Positions 1 to 6,898 of a stretch of 32,027 nt of DNA are shown here, piece by piece. Each line of letters starts with the position of its first letter. Position 1 is the stretch's first letter. The notes below the pieces were generated by a model that had not been told where the DNA came from, did not search any database, and saw nothing but the letters and a program-made list of their open reading frames with translations. The stretch is from Anaerolinea sp. Its GTDB lineage: Bacteria > Chloroflexota > Anaerolineae > Anaerolineales > Anaerolineaceae. The stretch lies in NCBI GenBank assembly GCA_029975965.1, contig JARKOV010000026.1, forward strand, positions 1 through 32,027. The letters are read 5' to 3'. Both the position numbers and the translations under genes were made by a program.

Positions 1-75
1 CAGTTCGAGCATGAATTCACCGACGTGATCAAAATGTACCTGGAGTATTTCAGCCTGATTGGCATAACCGAGTAA
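1..75 (+). CDS. thrS: Threonyl-tRNA synthetase, upstream portion, partial at window start and ending at an in-frame TAA
   Basis: Reading frame 1 from the window edge gives about 24 residues, including the stretch MYLEYFSLIGITE, and stops at TAA (73-75). The same frame resumes at once with a strong threonyl-tRNA synthetase sequence. In ThrRS this place is the start of the strand normally read D/E-Y-x-I/M-R-L-S. Here it reads E-stop-Y-M-R-L-S, so the stop sits on the usual tyrosine. A single TAT or TAC to TAA change would explain it. I treat this fragment and the next feature as one disrupted gene. Whether the stop is a true mutation or a sequence error cannot be told from the window. Confidence 0.7.
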   Translation, partial: QFEHEFTDVIKMYLEYFSLIGITE

Positions 76-78
76 TAC

Positions 79-759
79 ATGCGCTTATCCACCCACCATC
101 CCAAGGGGCTGGGGAATAAATATGTCGAAAAACCGCAGATGTGGCAGAAGACCGAGGACATGGTGCGCCAGGCAATGGAAAAGCACAGCATCCCCTACAT
201 CGAGATCGCCGATGAAGCCGCCTTCTACGGTCCGAAGATCGATGTGCAGGTCAAAAGCGCCATCGGGCGCGAGTTTTCGCTCGCCACCAACCAGGTGGAC
301 TTCGCCCAGCCGGGGCGCTTCAACCTGACCTTCATCAACGAAGAGGGGCAGGAGGAGACCCCGCTGTGCATCCACCGCGCCCCGCTCAGCACCCACGAGC
401 GCCTGGTCGGCTTCTTGCTCGAGCATTACGCCGGGGCTTTCCCGGTGTGGCTCTCGCCCGAGCAGGTGCGCATTGTGCCGATCACCGACAACCAGAACGA
501 CTACGCCGTTGCCTTGCAAAAGCGCCTGGCCGAGCAAGGCGTGCGCGTCGAGGCCGACCTCACGCCCGACCGCATGAACGCCAAAATCCGCAAGGCGCAA
601 CTGCTCAAGGTGCCTTACATGCTGGTGGTCGGCGAGAAAGAGGTCGCCGCCGGGGCAGTGGCGCTGCGCAAGCGCGACGGCTCGCAGCAGGTCATGCCGG
701 TGGACGAGTTCATTGCCCTCATCGCCGGTCGCATCAAATCGCGTTCTCCCGAGCTGTAG
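79..759 (+). CDS. thrS: Threonyl-tRNA synthetase, C-terminal part (catalytic core end plus anticodon-binding domain), downstream of an in-frame stop
   Basis: This part carries the end of the class II catalytic domain and the whole anticodon-binding domain of threonyl-tRNA synthetase, which charges tRNA-Thr in the cytoplasm. Visible marks are FYGPKIDV, the segment from SLATNQVDF to RFNLTFIN, the motif 3 region (CIHRAPLSTHERLVGFLLEHYAG region, with the His that normally binds the active-site zinc), and an anticodon domain starting near VRIVPIT and ending KVPYMLVVGEKE. The first ATG (79) has no Shine-Dalgarno sequence and lies inside a conserved core strand, so it is unlikely to be a natural start. 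The gene should continue upstream of base 1 through the TAA at 73-75. As it stands only a 226-residue piece could be made, lacking motifs 1 and 2. Confidence 0.85.
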   Translation: MRLSTHHPKGLGNKYVEKPQMWQKTEDMVRQAMEKHSIPYIEIADEAAFYGPKIDVQVKSAIGREFSLATNQVDFAQPGRFNLTFINEEGQEETPLCIHRAPLSTHERLVGFLLEHYAGAFPVWLSPEQVRIVPITDNQNDYAVALQKRLAEQGVRVEADLTPDRMNAKIRKAQLLKVPYMLVVGEKEVAAGAVALRKRDGSQQVMPVDEFIALIAGRIKSRSPEL

Positions 760-774
760 ACGCTTCAAAAAGAA

Positions 775-811
775 TCGGGGGTGTCTAAAAAGTAAGTTTG
801 GACACCCCCGA
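775..811 (+). terminator. Hairpin downstream of thrS
   Basis: An 11-bp perfect stem (TCGGGGGTGTC at 775-785 with GACACCCCCGA at 801-811) encloses a 15-nt loop, starting 15 bases after the thrS stop. It is very stable but has no clean T-run directly after it, so it may act with the larger hairpin that follows. Confidence 0.5.
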
Positions 812-829
812 CCGAGTATGGGTAGCATT

Positions 830-874
830 TTTGGGTTTGTTGAACCCCCACATGTGGGGTTCAACAAACCCAAA
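830..874. terminator. Long near-perfect palindrome between convergent genes, probable bidirectional terminator
   Basis: The arms 830-852 and 853-874 are complementary along their whole length except for one extra C in the run at 845-849. This gives about 22 paired bases around the centre ACATGT. It lies between the end of thrS (plus) and the end of the minus-strand membrane-protein gene at 901, where a two-way terminator is expected. There is a T-run just before it (827-832) and an A-rich stretch after it (872-880), so the U-tract is better for minus-strand transcripts. Confidence 0.6.
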
Positions 875-900
875 TTATATTCTTCAGACAGCCCCTGTTC

Positions 901-1359
901 TTAAAAACGAATCCAAGGCCGCGGCACAGCGCCGAACGGCCAGGGGATGGCCACCAACACGACCAGCAGCGCCAGCCCGAACCAAATGGCCGCGCGGCGG
1001 TGCTTGCCCAGCGCGCTTTCGGCTTTGCGCGAGAAGGCCCGCCCCATATGCGCCAGCGCCAGCGCCACGATCATCAGAACCGAGTGCTCCACGGCAAAAA
1101 AGCGCAAACCCGCGTTTTGCATCGCGCCCGCAAAGTTGCTCAGCGCGGTCTGGTTGGTCGGGCTGAGGAAATACAACAACAGCCCGGCTAACACCTGCAA
1201 GTCCATCACCATGGTGAACCAGAAGCCCGCCCGCTGATCGAGGGGCGTCCAGTCCTTTTTCCCCAGCCAGCCGGCCAGGGCGCGGACAAGAGCGAAGAGC
1301 GCCGCAGCCAGGAGCACCCAGCGCAAGAAGTTGTGCAGTGGAAGAAGAATGGTGTACAT
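901..1359 (-). CDS. Predicted four-helix membrane protein of unknown function
   Basis: About 152 residues with four hydrophobic segments, so an inner-membrane protein with little outside the bilayer. It begins MYTILLPLHNFLRWVLL. Later segments include FWFTMVMDLQVLAGLLLYF, a conserved-looking EHSVLMIVALALAHMG, and a last helix ending in IPWPFG. The histidines at the first helix and in the third and fourth segments recall small membrane proteins sometimes labelled cytochrome b-like, but I see no proof of heme binding. I chose the ATG at 1359 because GAGGA lies nine bases upstream. A longer frame to 1425 adds a non-membrane Cys/Asn/Thr-rich stretch and overlaps the GH36 gene. It starts 28 bases after the GH36 gene, so it is probably the last gene of that operon. 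Confidence 0.7.
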   Translation of the reverse strand: MYTILLPLHNFLRWVLLAAALFALVRALAGWLGKKDWTPLDQRAGFWFTMVMDLQVLAGLLLYFLSPTNQTALSNFAGAMQNAGLRFFAVEHSVLMIVALALAHMGRAFSRKAESALGKHRRAAIWFGLALLVVLVAIPWPFGAVPRPWIRF

Positions 1360-1387
1360 CGTCGTGTTCCTCGTTGTGTTTGAACAG

Positions 1388-3493
1388 CTATTTGGGCAGC
1401 AGGAAAACCGCGCGCGCGCCGTCACGCTCGAGCCGCACGGTCAGCTTCAAGCGTCCATCGTGGGTCAATTCCCAGGCGTCGGCGCCTTTGACCTCGCCCA
1501 GCTTCTCCAGGTTGACCGGTTGGGTCAGGTGATGGAACTCACCCGGCGCGGTGGTGAAGAAACTCACCACCCCGGCGCTCGTCTGCGGGTCGATCTTCTC
1601 ATGGATTTCGGGGCTGGAGCCCACCACCCCACGCGTGATCGGGTAAGCGCGGGCGACGTCCTTGATCACCCGCTTGTAGCTGGCGATATTTTCCGACCAG
1701 AAGCGCACCTGCTCCTCCGAAAGGGCCGGCAGGTCGCCCCACAGCGCGTTGCCGCCCAGCACCAGCGAAGCCAGGTTGTTGTCCAGCGAAAGCTGCGGCC
1801 CATCGGGCAGGTAGTGCACCATCATCAAGCTGGCAGGCACCACCGTATCGAAATGCGCCGCTCGCCGGCAGACACGCGCGCGCGCCGCGCCGGGATAGAA
1901 GAACATGTTCATCCACGGGTTGATCCCCAGCGACTCGGCCGTATCGAAATCCTTGGCGTAAGACCCGTTGTTGATCAAGAAATAGCGCCCCGCCGAAAGG
2001 AATCCGAGCCCCACGAAGCGCCCGCACTCGGTGATATCGAAATCCACGAACACGTCTGGGTAGCGCGCGGTGACCTTCTCGACGATCTTGAGCATGCGCA
2101 GCCCCATCTGGTAGGCATAGCTGTCGGCGCGCTCCTCGGGCGAATGCGCCTGGTCGCCGTGCTCATGGAGCGGCGAGTCGCAGCCCTGTTGGCCGACCCC
2201 GTCCCACTTGAAATAGGTCACGCCCAACTCCTCGCGGAAGCGCAGCATCACGTCGGCAAAGTAATCTGCGTAACCCGAGACCAGGCACATAGCGGTGCTC
2301 TCCTCGGTCTCCCACACCACCCAGTGGTCGTGGGCCTTGCCCTGCCACGACATTTCATATTCGGGGTGCTCTCGATAGATTTGCGCGTTAAGCCCCGCTG
2401 CCAGCGGGTTGAACCACAGGCCAAGCTGCATGCCGTACCCGTCCAGCCTGCGCTTGACCTCCTTCAGGCCATCGGGGAAGCGCTGCATGTTCACCCCCCA
2501 GTCGCCTGGGCGATCGAACCAGCCGGTATCGATGACGAACAGGTCGATCCCCAGCCGGTGCGCCGCGTCGACCTCAGCCAGCATGCGCTCCAGGTTCATC
2601 GATTCGAGGTACGGCCGACCGCGATAGAGCTTGTTGCGCTCCTGGTAGTTCCAGGTGTTGTAGCCGATGACCGGCTTGCGCGAGCCGGGGGACGGGTTGA
2701 TCTCGTCCAGCAGGAACTGGCGAAAACGGGGCAGCAAGTCGCCCAGGCCACCGTCCACCAGGCCGAAGTCAAACCACACCGACTCGAAGGCCCGTTCCGG
2801 GCCGATCTCCTGCCCGTCCAGGTAGTTGCCTTTCCAGGCGTCCAGCGCCAGCCGGTAGCGGTTTTCCACGGGATGCAAGGTGTACCCGAGGTATGCGTCC
2901 GGGTAATCGGCGCCGTGCTCGTAGGCCATCAAGAAGCTCGTGTCGCCGCTCTCCAGAGCGATCACCGGGCCGGGGAACTTTTGACCTGGGAATGTGTCGG
3001 TCAGCGCGATGAACTCGATGCCGGGCTGGTAGGAATGCAGCACCGGCTCGAACTGGCTGAGGGTAATTTCGGCAAATCCATCCGCCTGCTCTTCAGCCAG
3101 CTCCAACCCGAAGTAACACAGGTGATCGCTGCCGCCTGAACGGGTCAGCTTGCAGGGCGCGGCGGCCGTCAGCCGGTAGCGCATGCGGATGAACGGCGAC
3201 TTGAAGTAGCGCCGGAAAGTCACGCGCAGGTAAAGATCCGGCTCCCCCTGCGCCTCGTCGCCGGCGGCGATAAAGCTCAGCTCCAGGTCCTCCCAGCCGC
3301 CCGGCAGGGTGCGCTGCCCGGCGACATAGCGCAGCAGGAATTTGCCGCGCTCTTTGCCGTCCACCTCGAACACCGGGCTGCTCAGGGTGAAAACGCGGTC
3401 CATTTTGTGCAGCGGCGCCAGGGCAATGAACGCCCCCGGCACGTGCGCGTCGATCAGGAGCGAACCAAACGTATGGCGTGTGGCGATAAACAT
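1388..3493 (-). CDS. GH36-type alpha-galactosidase-like protein (melibiase superfamily)
   Basis: A 701-residue protein with the usual GH36 layout: an N-terminal beta-sandwich (about 1-270), a TIM barrel starting at IGYNTWNY (about 277-284), and a small C-terminal beta domain. GH36 enzymes release terminal alpha-galactose by a retaining mechanism. Visible barrel marks are FVIDTGWF (D322) and YFKWDGV, whose Asp (D431) is the expected nucleophile. No signal peptide is seen, so it should act in the cytoplasm on imported oligosaccharides. Oddity: the region where GH36 enzymes have the acid/base Asp (normally a W-T-S-D type motif after a C-x-G-G-G-R motif) reads ECGRFVG then YFLINNGSY (about 489-512), without an obvious Asp. 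It may be a divergent subgroup with another acid, another specificity, or no hydrolytic activity. Start ATG at 3493 has AGGTGA just upstream; the Nudix stop is 28 bases away. Confidence 0.85.
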   Translation of the reverse strand: MFIATRHTFGSLLIDAHVPGAFIALAPLHKMDRVFTLSSPVFEVDGKERGKFLLRYVAGQRTLPGGWEDLELSFIAAGDEAQGEPDLYLRVTFRRYFKSPFIRMRYRLTAAAPCKLTRSGGSDHLCYFGLELAEEQADGFAEITLSQFEPVLHSYQPGIEFIALTDTFPGQKFPGPVIALESGDTSFLMAYEHGADYPDAYLGYTLHPVENRYRLALDAWKGNYLDGQEIGPERAFESVWFDFGLVDGGLGDLLPRFRQFLLDEINPSPGSRKPVIGYNTWNYQERNKLYRGRPYLESMNLERMLAEVDAAHRLGIDLFVIDTGWFDRPGDWGVNMQRFPDGLKEVKRRLDGYGMQLGLWFNPLAAGLNAQIYREHPEYEMSWQGKAHDHWVVWETEESTAMCLVSGYADYFADVMLRFREELGVTYFKWDGVGQQGCDSPLHEHGDQAHSPEERADSYAYQMGLRMLKIVEKVTARYPDVFVDFDITECGRFVGLGFLSAGRYFLINNGSYAKDFDTAESLGINPWMNMFFYPGAARARVCRRAAHFDTVVPASLMMVHYLPDGPQLSLDNNLASLVLGGNALWGDLPALSEEQVRFWSENIASYKRVIKDVARAYPITRGVVGSSPEIHEKIDPQTSAGVVSFFTTAPGEFHHLTQPVNLEKLGEVKGADAWELTHDGRLKLTVRLERDGARAVFLLPK

Positions 3494-3521
3494 GCGAGAT
3501 CACCTTTCAGGATGCGATAGG

Positions 3522-4052
3522 TCAAAGGGGCAGGTGCGCCTGGGCGAGCACCAACGCGACGATCGTCTTCCCGTCCTGGAGTTGCCCGCTCCGGGCCATT
3601 TCCAGCGCCTGGGCTGCCGGGATGCGAACCAGCTCGAGGAATTCATCCTCGTCCTGCGGGAGCGGGTCGGGGGTCAGCCCGGTCGCCAGGAAAACGTGCA
3701 TGTACTCGGTAGAATAACCGGGCGACATGTAGAACCCCCCCAGCGGGGTAAGCTGCGCCGCGGCGAAACCGGTTTCTTCGCGGGTCTCCCGCGCGGCTCC
3801 CAGTGCGGGGTCTTCGCCATCCTGGAGCACCCCGGCGGGCAGCTCGAGCAGCTCTGTCGCGCAGCCCACGCGGTACTGGCGCACAAAAAGCAGGTTTCCG
3901 TCATCGGCGACGGGCACCACGGTGATGGCCGCGTTGTGCTCGACGACGTCGAAAGCATGCGCCTGGCCGTCCGGCAGGCGCACGGTGTGCGACGCCACGT
4001 CGAAAACCCGGCCAGTGTAGATCAGCTTGCGGTTCAGCACTGGATACGTCAT
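3522..4052 (-). CDS. Nudix hydrolase, ADP-ribose pyrophosphatase type
   Basis: A 176-residue Nudix protein. The Nudix box is complete: G74, E80, R88, E89, E92, E93, G95 and F96 follow the GX5EX7REUXEEXGU pattern that binds Mg2+. A proline about 15 residues after the box, in GGFYMSPGYSTE, is the hallmark of the ADP-ribose pyrophosphatase subgroup, which cleaves ADP-ribose or ADP-sugars to AMP and the sugar phosphate. The N-terminal part, with a strand LIYTGRVFDVASHTVRLPDG, also fits that subgroup. The start at 4052 is preceded by GGAAGGGA; an upstream in-frame extension to 4148 would run over the promoter. First gene of the operon with GH36 and the small membrane protein, which makes a sugar-nucleotide substrate conceivable, though that link is inference. 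Confidence 0.87.
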   Translation of the reverse strand: MTYPVLNRKLIYTGRVFDVASHTVRLPDGQAHAFDVVEHNAAITVVPVADDGNLLFVRQYRVGCATELLELPAGVLQDGEDPALGAARETREETGFAAAQLTPLGGFYMSPGYSTEYMHVFLATGLTPDPLPQDEDEFLELVRIPAAQALEMARSGQLQDGKTIVALVLAQAHLPL

Positions 4053-4074
4053 TGCGATTCCCTTCCAAGGCTCT

Positions 4075-4103
4075 ATTTTACCCCGGCCCAGACCGTTGGT
4101 CAA
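4075..4103 (-). promoter_or_regulatory. Sigma-70-type promoter for the Nudix-GH36-membrane protein operon
   Basis: On the minus strand, TTGACC (complement of 4098-4103) and TAAAAT (complement of 4075-4080) are separated by exactly 17 bases. Each box has one mismatch to consensus. Transcription would start near 4068, leaving a leader of about 16 bases that contains the GGAAGGGA ribosome-binding site. Confidence 0.75.
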
Positions 4104-4259
4104 AACAGCGGATGCGATCGGGCGGGCACACAGGCCCGCCTGCGGCATCCTTCGTGTTGTTCTTGGCGCCTTCTCCGCTTCAGGGTGGATTCACTACGAT
4201 CCTGCGCGGGCGCGGAGAGCCGCCCACGGATGGTATCTGCTTGGACAGGTTAAAAGAGA

Positions 4260-4284
4260 CAGGCGGGGGTCAGGCCCCCGCCTG
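4260..4284 (-). terminator. Rho-independent terminator of the LysM lipoprotein gene
   Basis: A perfect 10-bp stem (CAGGCGGGGG at 4260-4269 with CCCCCGCCTG at 4275-4284) closes a 5-nt loop, about 30 bases past the stop of the minus-strand gene. Read on the minus strand it is followed by TCTCTTTTA, a fair U-tract. Confidence 0.75.
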
Positions 4285-4316
4285 CAACAGGTAATGAAAA
4301 TGGAGGTGGCGGCTGG

Positions 4317-4961
4317 TTATGGAATGGTGAGCTTCATGCCTACCTTGATGTCGGCGGCGCTGCTCAGGCCGTTGGCGGCCAGAATGCCCTCGGGCGAGAC
4401 ATCCCCGTAATAGCAGGCAATGCTGTAGATCGTGTCACCCGCACCCACTGTGTAATCGGTGTGGGCGCGCAAGGCCCGCGCGCCATGCGCGCTGGAATCC
4501 CAGTTGCCCGTCGACGGGATCTTCAACACGAATCCCACCTGGGGGCGCGAATTCATGTTCAGGCCGTTGGCGGAGAATAAGCTGCTCAGGTTCAGGTCGT
4601 AGCGCCGCGCAATGCAGATGGGCCACTCGCCTTTCTGCAAGGTGTAGGTGTCTGGCCGGGAGAGGGTCGGAATGGGGTTCGCCTGGGGCTGAGGCTGCAC
4701 CTGCTCTTGCCCCCCGCCCGATTGAGGCGCTTCCGTAGCCGCAGGCGCCTGTTCAGGGGTGGCAGTCGCGACGGCCGGCCTGGCAGCGGCGGTCTGGGTG
4801 GCGATTGCGTCAGACACCGAAGTGGGGGTCATAAACAACAGCTCACTGGTCGGCGTCGCCTGGAGTTCGGGCGCTTTGGATGCGCGCAACGTGCAGGCGG
4901 AGCTCAACATCAATACCGACACAATGCCCACCAGCAAAACAGTTTTCATCACCTTGTTCAT
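4317..4961 (-). CDS. Secreted lipoprotein with two LysM domains
   Basis: A 214-residue surface protein. A short lysine start, a hydrophobic stretch and the lipobox L-S-S-A-C (Cys23) predict cleavage by signal peptidase II and lipid anchoring. A Thr/Pro/Ala/Gln-rich linker follows (about 30-100), a style common in Chloroflexota exported proteins. Two LysM domains end the protein: one near 104-150 beginning YTLQKGEWPICIARRY, and one near 168-214 beginning YTVGAGDTIYSIACYYG. LysM domains bind N-acetylglucosamine-containing glycans such as peptidoglycan. The start at 4961 has AAGGAG nine bases upstream. The gene stands alone, with its own promoter at 5057-5085 and terminator at 4260-4284. The first LysM repeat diverges (KGEWP in place of the usual GDTL). 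Confidence 0.88.
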   Translation of the reverse strand: MNKVMKTVLLVGIVSVLMLSSACTLRASKAPELQATPTSELLFMTPTSVSDAIATQTAAARPAVATATPEQAPAATEAPQSGGGQEQVQPQPQANPIPTLSRPDTYTLQKGEWPICIARRYDLNLSSLFSANGLNMNSRPQVGFVLKIPSTGNWDSSAHGARALRAHTDYTVGAGDTIYSIACYYGDVSPEGILAANGLSSAADIKVGMKLTIP

Positions 4962-5056
4962 CTTCTCATTCTCCTTCTAGGTTGTGAAGCTGGCAAAAGC
5001 GGCACGAATCCTTAAGAATATGACCAGATTCATGCATATTTTAAGGTTGTGATTCG

Positions 5057-5085
5057 ATAGTAGCATAAGCGTTCGATTGCGTCAA
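5057..5085 (-). promoter_or_regulatory. Sigma-70-type promoter of the LysM lipoprotein gene
   Basis: Minus-strand TTGACG (complement of 5080-5085), a 17-base spacer and TACTAT (complement of 5057-5062). The predicted start near 5050 leaves an untranslated leader of roughly 90 bases, longer than elsewhere in this window, which could hold a regulatory fold. I did not find a clear one. Confidence 0.65.
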
Positions 5086-5390
5086 GCGCGTATAGCCGTT
5101 GAATCGCCTCACTTCCATACAATTTCGTTGCAAGATGAATGCCAGTCCTGATTGGGAGCAAGGTCATATCCAAGCTGTGACGTTTACCACCTATCCGCCA
5201 GAGCCGTCCGTAGTATGATTGCCCCGGAGACGTACAGAACACACCTCCCATTTGTACGGCGATGTCTCCTCCTTTGGCGAATGCCTCCGCTGAGTTTTTA
5301 TCGTACCGCCCTCAGCGGAGGCTGTCGTTTAATTACATGCCCGGCGAAATTCCACATCTGTTGTAAAATTGTTCCAGGAGGACCGCTGGT
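5086..5390. other. Intergenic region between divergent genes with one strong hairpin (5283-5322)
   Basis: No convincing gene lies here. The main structure is a perfect 12-bp stem, GCCTCCGCTGAG (5283-5294) with CTCAGCGGAGGC (5311-5322), around a 16-nt loop that itself holds five Ts. TGTCGTTTAATT follows, so it could be a weak terminator or an attenuator for the gene starting at 5391. TAAAAT at 5364-5369 is a possible -10 box for that gene but has no matching -35. I saw no promoter good enough to claim a small RNA ending at the hairpin. Confidence 0.45.
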
Positions 5391-6035
5391 ATGCCTGTTA
5401 ATATGCGTGAAATCCTGGAACGCGTTGAACGCGGAGAATTGAGCGCCCAACAGGGCGCTGCGCTGCTGGCTGGCGGCGAAGAGCCGCATGCGCCCGAAAC
5501 CCCTGTCCCGGTTTCCGCCGAGGCTCAAGACACTCCACCGCCTGGCGCGGGCGAAGCGCAAGCCGAAACGCCCGCCCCCGATCCCGGCCTCGAAGAGCGC
5601 CTGGAATATTGGAAACGATGGTGGATGGTCCCCCTGTGGATCGGCATGGGCATATTCGCCATCGGCGCGGCGTTGATTGCCTGGGGACACACCAGCCAGC
5701 GGGTCTTCTGGTTCGTGTGTGGTTTCTTCCCGCTGTTTTTTGGCCTGTTTGCCATGCTGGTCGCATGGTGGAGCCAGACGGCTCGTTGGGTGCACGTCCG
5801 TGTCAAAGAAGGCAAACAGGGCGGCACGCGGGTGATGATCAGCCTGCCGGTCCCGTTGCGCCTGGCCGGTTGGTTCCTGCGCACTTTCGGCAACGCCATC
5901 CCGGGGCTGCGCGAACAGAAAAGCGCTCGCGAGATGATCGGCCCGATGCTCGACCAGTTGGAAAAAGACCGCGAACCGATCGCCATCGAAGTCAACGACA
6001 AGGACGGCACCGAAGTGCAGGTGTATATCACCTGA
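5391..6035 (+). CDS. Two-pass membrane protein with an N-terminal SHOCT-like helix
   Basis: A 214-residue protein. The N-terminus, REILERVERGELSAQQGAALL, has the pattern of the short SHOCT/YvlB-N-type helix pair (E-x-hydrophobic...G-x-h-s-x-e-x-A). Then come a Pro/Ala/Glu linker (about 32-66), two membrane helices (about 76-98 and 105-127), and a soluble C-terminal domain. That domain opens WVHVRVKEGKQGG, continues MISLPVPLRLAGWFLRTFG, and ends in a beta-hairpin-like EPIAIEVNDKDGTEVQVYI. Proteins of this style are often linked to cell-envelope stress, but I cannot assign a role. A strong ribosome-binding site (AGGAGG, 5376-5381) fixes the start. The lipoprotein gene at 6094 follows after 58 bases and is probably co-transcribed. 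Confidence 0.8.
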   Translation: MPVNMREILERVERGELSAQQGAALLAGGEEPHAPETPVPVSAEAQDTPPPGAGEAQAETPAPDPGLEERLEYWKRWWMVPLWIGMGIFAIGAALIAWGHTSQRVFWFVCGFFPLFFGLFAMLVAWWSQTARWVHVRVKEGKQGGTRVMISLPVPLRLAGWFLRTFGNAIPGLREQKSAREMIGPMLDQLEKDREPIAIEVNDKDGTEVQVYIT

Positions 6036-6093
6036 AAGACCCTGTGCGCCGGTCACCCCGTCAGGTTTCAACCGGATGTGGGGGGAGTAGCCC

Positions 6094-6756
6094 ATGAAGT
6101 CGACATTCTTAAAGACTGCGCTATCTTGCACGTTGTGGGTCGCCCTGCTGCTGACCGCCTGCGGCGGTCCGCCCAGCCCCACCGTAGATACGCAGGCGCT
6201 GACCGCCGAAGCTGCCGCGCAAACCCAGGACGCCGAGTCGGCGGCGATGCTGGCTACCGCCGAGGCGAAGCTCAACCAGCAGATCACCCCATCCGAGACG
6301 CCGACCCAGGCGCCCACGCGCACCCGCACAGCCACCCCCACCGTCACCTCGACGATCACCCGTGTGCCGACCCGAACCGCCACCCTCCCGCCGACCGGCA
6401 CCGCCACGCGCACGCCCTCTCCGTTCGAGTGCCGCTTGATCGAGCAATCGCCCAGAGACGGCGCCACGGTCAAGCCGGACAGCGAGGTGACGGTGCGCTG
6501 GACGATCAAAAACACCGGACCTTCCACCTGGGAAGGCATTGCCATCGATTTCTACCAGGTGGGCGGATCCAAGATCGCCAAACAAGCCGTCGTTGACCTG
6601 CCTCACACGGTGAAAAGCGGTGAGACGGTCGATATCGAGGTCGTGCTGGAAATTCCCGAGGCGACCGGCCCCTACCGCACCGATTGGAGGCTGGTCATCG
6701 TTGAGACCGCCTTCAGCTTCTGCCCGGTGTATATTGAAGTGTGGGCCAGCGAGTAG
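6094..6756 (+). CDS. Lipoprotein with a Thr/Pro-rich stalk and an NBR1-Ig-like domain
   Basis: A 220-residue exported protein. Signal peptide with lipobox L-T-A-C (Cys23) predicts a lipid anchor. A helical Ala/Gln-rich section (about 31-66) and a long Thr/Pro/Arg linker (about 67-112) form a stalk. The C-terminal domain (about 113-220) carries the features of the NBR1-like Ig fold: DGATVKPDSEVTVRWTIKNTG, then a Trp (STWEG), a strand pair ending VVDLPHTVKSGETVDIEVVL, and a final GPYRTDWRL. In Chloroflexota such domains are common on surface lipoproteins and are thought to bind partners or glycans; the ligand here is unknown. GGGGGAG lies six bases before the ATG. Followed by a hairpin at 6799-6839. 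Confidence 0.85.
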   Translation: MKSTFLKTALSCTLWVALLLTACGGPPSPTVDTQALTAEAAAQTQDAESAAMLATAEAKLNQQITPSETPTQAPTRTRTATPTVTSTITRVPTRTATLPPTGTATRTPSPFECRLIEQSPRDGATVKPDSEVTVRWTIKNTGPSTWEGIAIDFYQVGGSKIAKQAVVDLPHTVKSGETVDIEVVLEIPEATGPYRTDWRLVIVETAFSFCPVYIEVWASE

Positions 6757-6798
6757 CCCCGGCGCTGCGCCCTGCGCCGCCTGTATTCAGCGTATCTC

Positions 6799-6839
6799 CA
6801 TTTATCTGTAGGGGGCAAAGCCCCCATCACAGATAAATG
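6799..6839. terminator. Compound hairpin after the lipoprotein gene
   Basis: The outer stem of 11 bp (CATTTATCTGT at 6799-6809 with ACAGATAAATG at 6829-6839) and inner stem of 6 bp (GGGGGC/GCCCCC, 6811-6825, loop AAA) are joined by a small asymmetric internal loop. ATTTTGAAAATCTGTTTTC follows. Probable transcription end for the 5391-6756 pair. Confidence 0.6.
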
Positions 6840-6842
6840 ATT

Positions 6843-6867
6843 TTGAAAATCTGTTTTCAAGTACAAT
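6843..6867 (+). promoter_or_regulatory. Possible promoter and small inverted repeat before the hydrolase operon
   Basis: TACAAT (6862-6867) is a good -10 box 31 bases before the ATG at 6899, but no good -35 sits at the right distance (TTGAAA at 6843 would leave only 13 bases). A 7-bp inverted repeat, TTGAAAA (6843-6849) and TTTTCAA (6854-6860), lies directly upstream of the -10 box, where a repressor or activator could bind. Low-confidence call. Confidence 0.35.
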
Positions 6868-6898
6868 AACGCAAGCACACTGCCATCGAGAACTGCTC

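Noticed and set aside
73..75. Treating the TAA in thrS as a recoded sense codon
   Set aside because: TAA ends many other genes here in the normal way (for example 14938-14940), so genome-wide recoding is excluded and a local recoding signal is not visible.
1331..3139. An open plus-strand frame of 602 codons opposite the GH36 gene
   Set aside because: Same artefact: low-complexity, His/Arg/Val-rich translation without motifs, opposite a well-supported glycosidase-fold gene.
5030..5251. A 73-codon minus-strand frame upstream of the LysM gene
   Set aside because: It overlaps the -35 and -10 boxes of the LysM promoter, has no ribosome-binding site, and no recognisable content.
5298..6545. Long minus-strand frame across the SHOCT-like and NBR1-Ig-like genes
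   Set aside because: The translation includes a V/R/G-rich repeat that is merely the complement of the Thr/Pro linker. Both plus-strand genes have signal or membrane features and good ribosome-binding sites.
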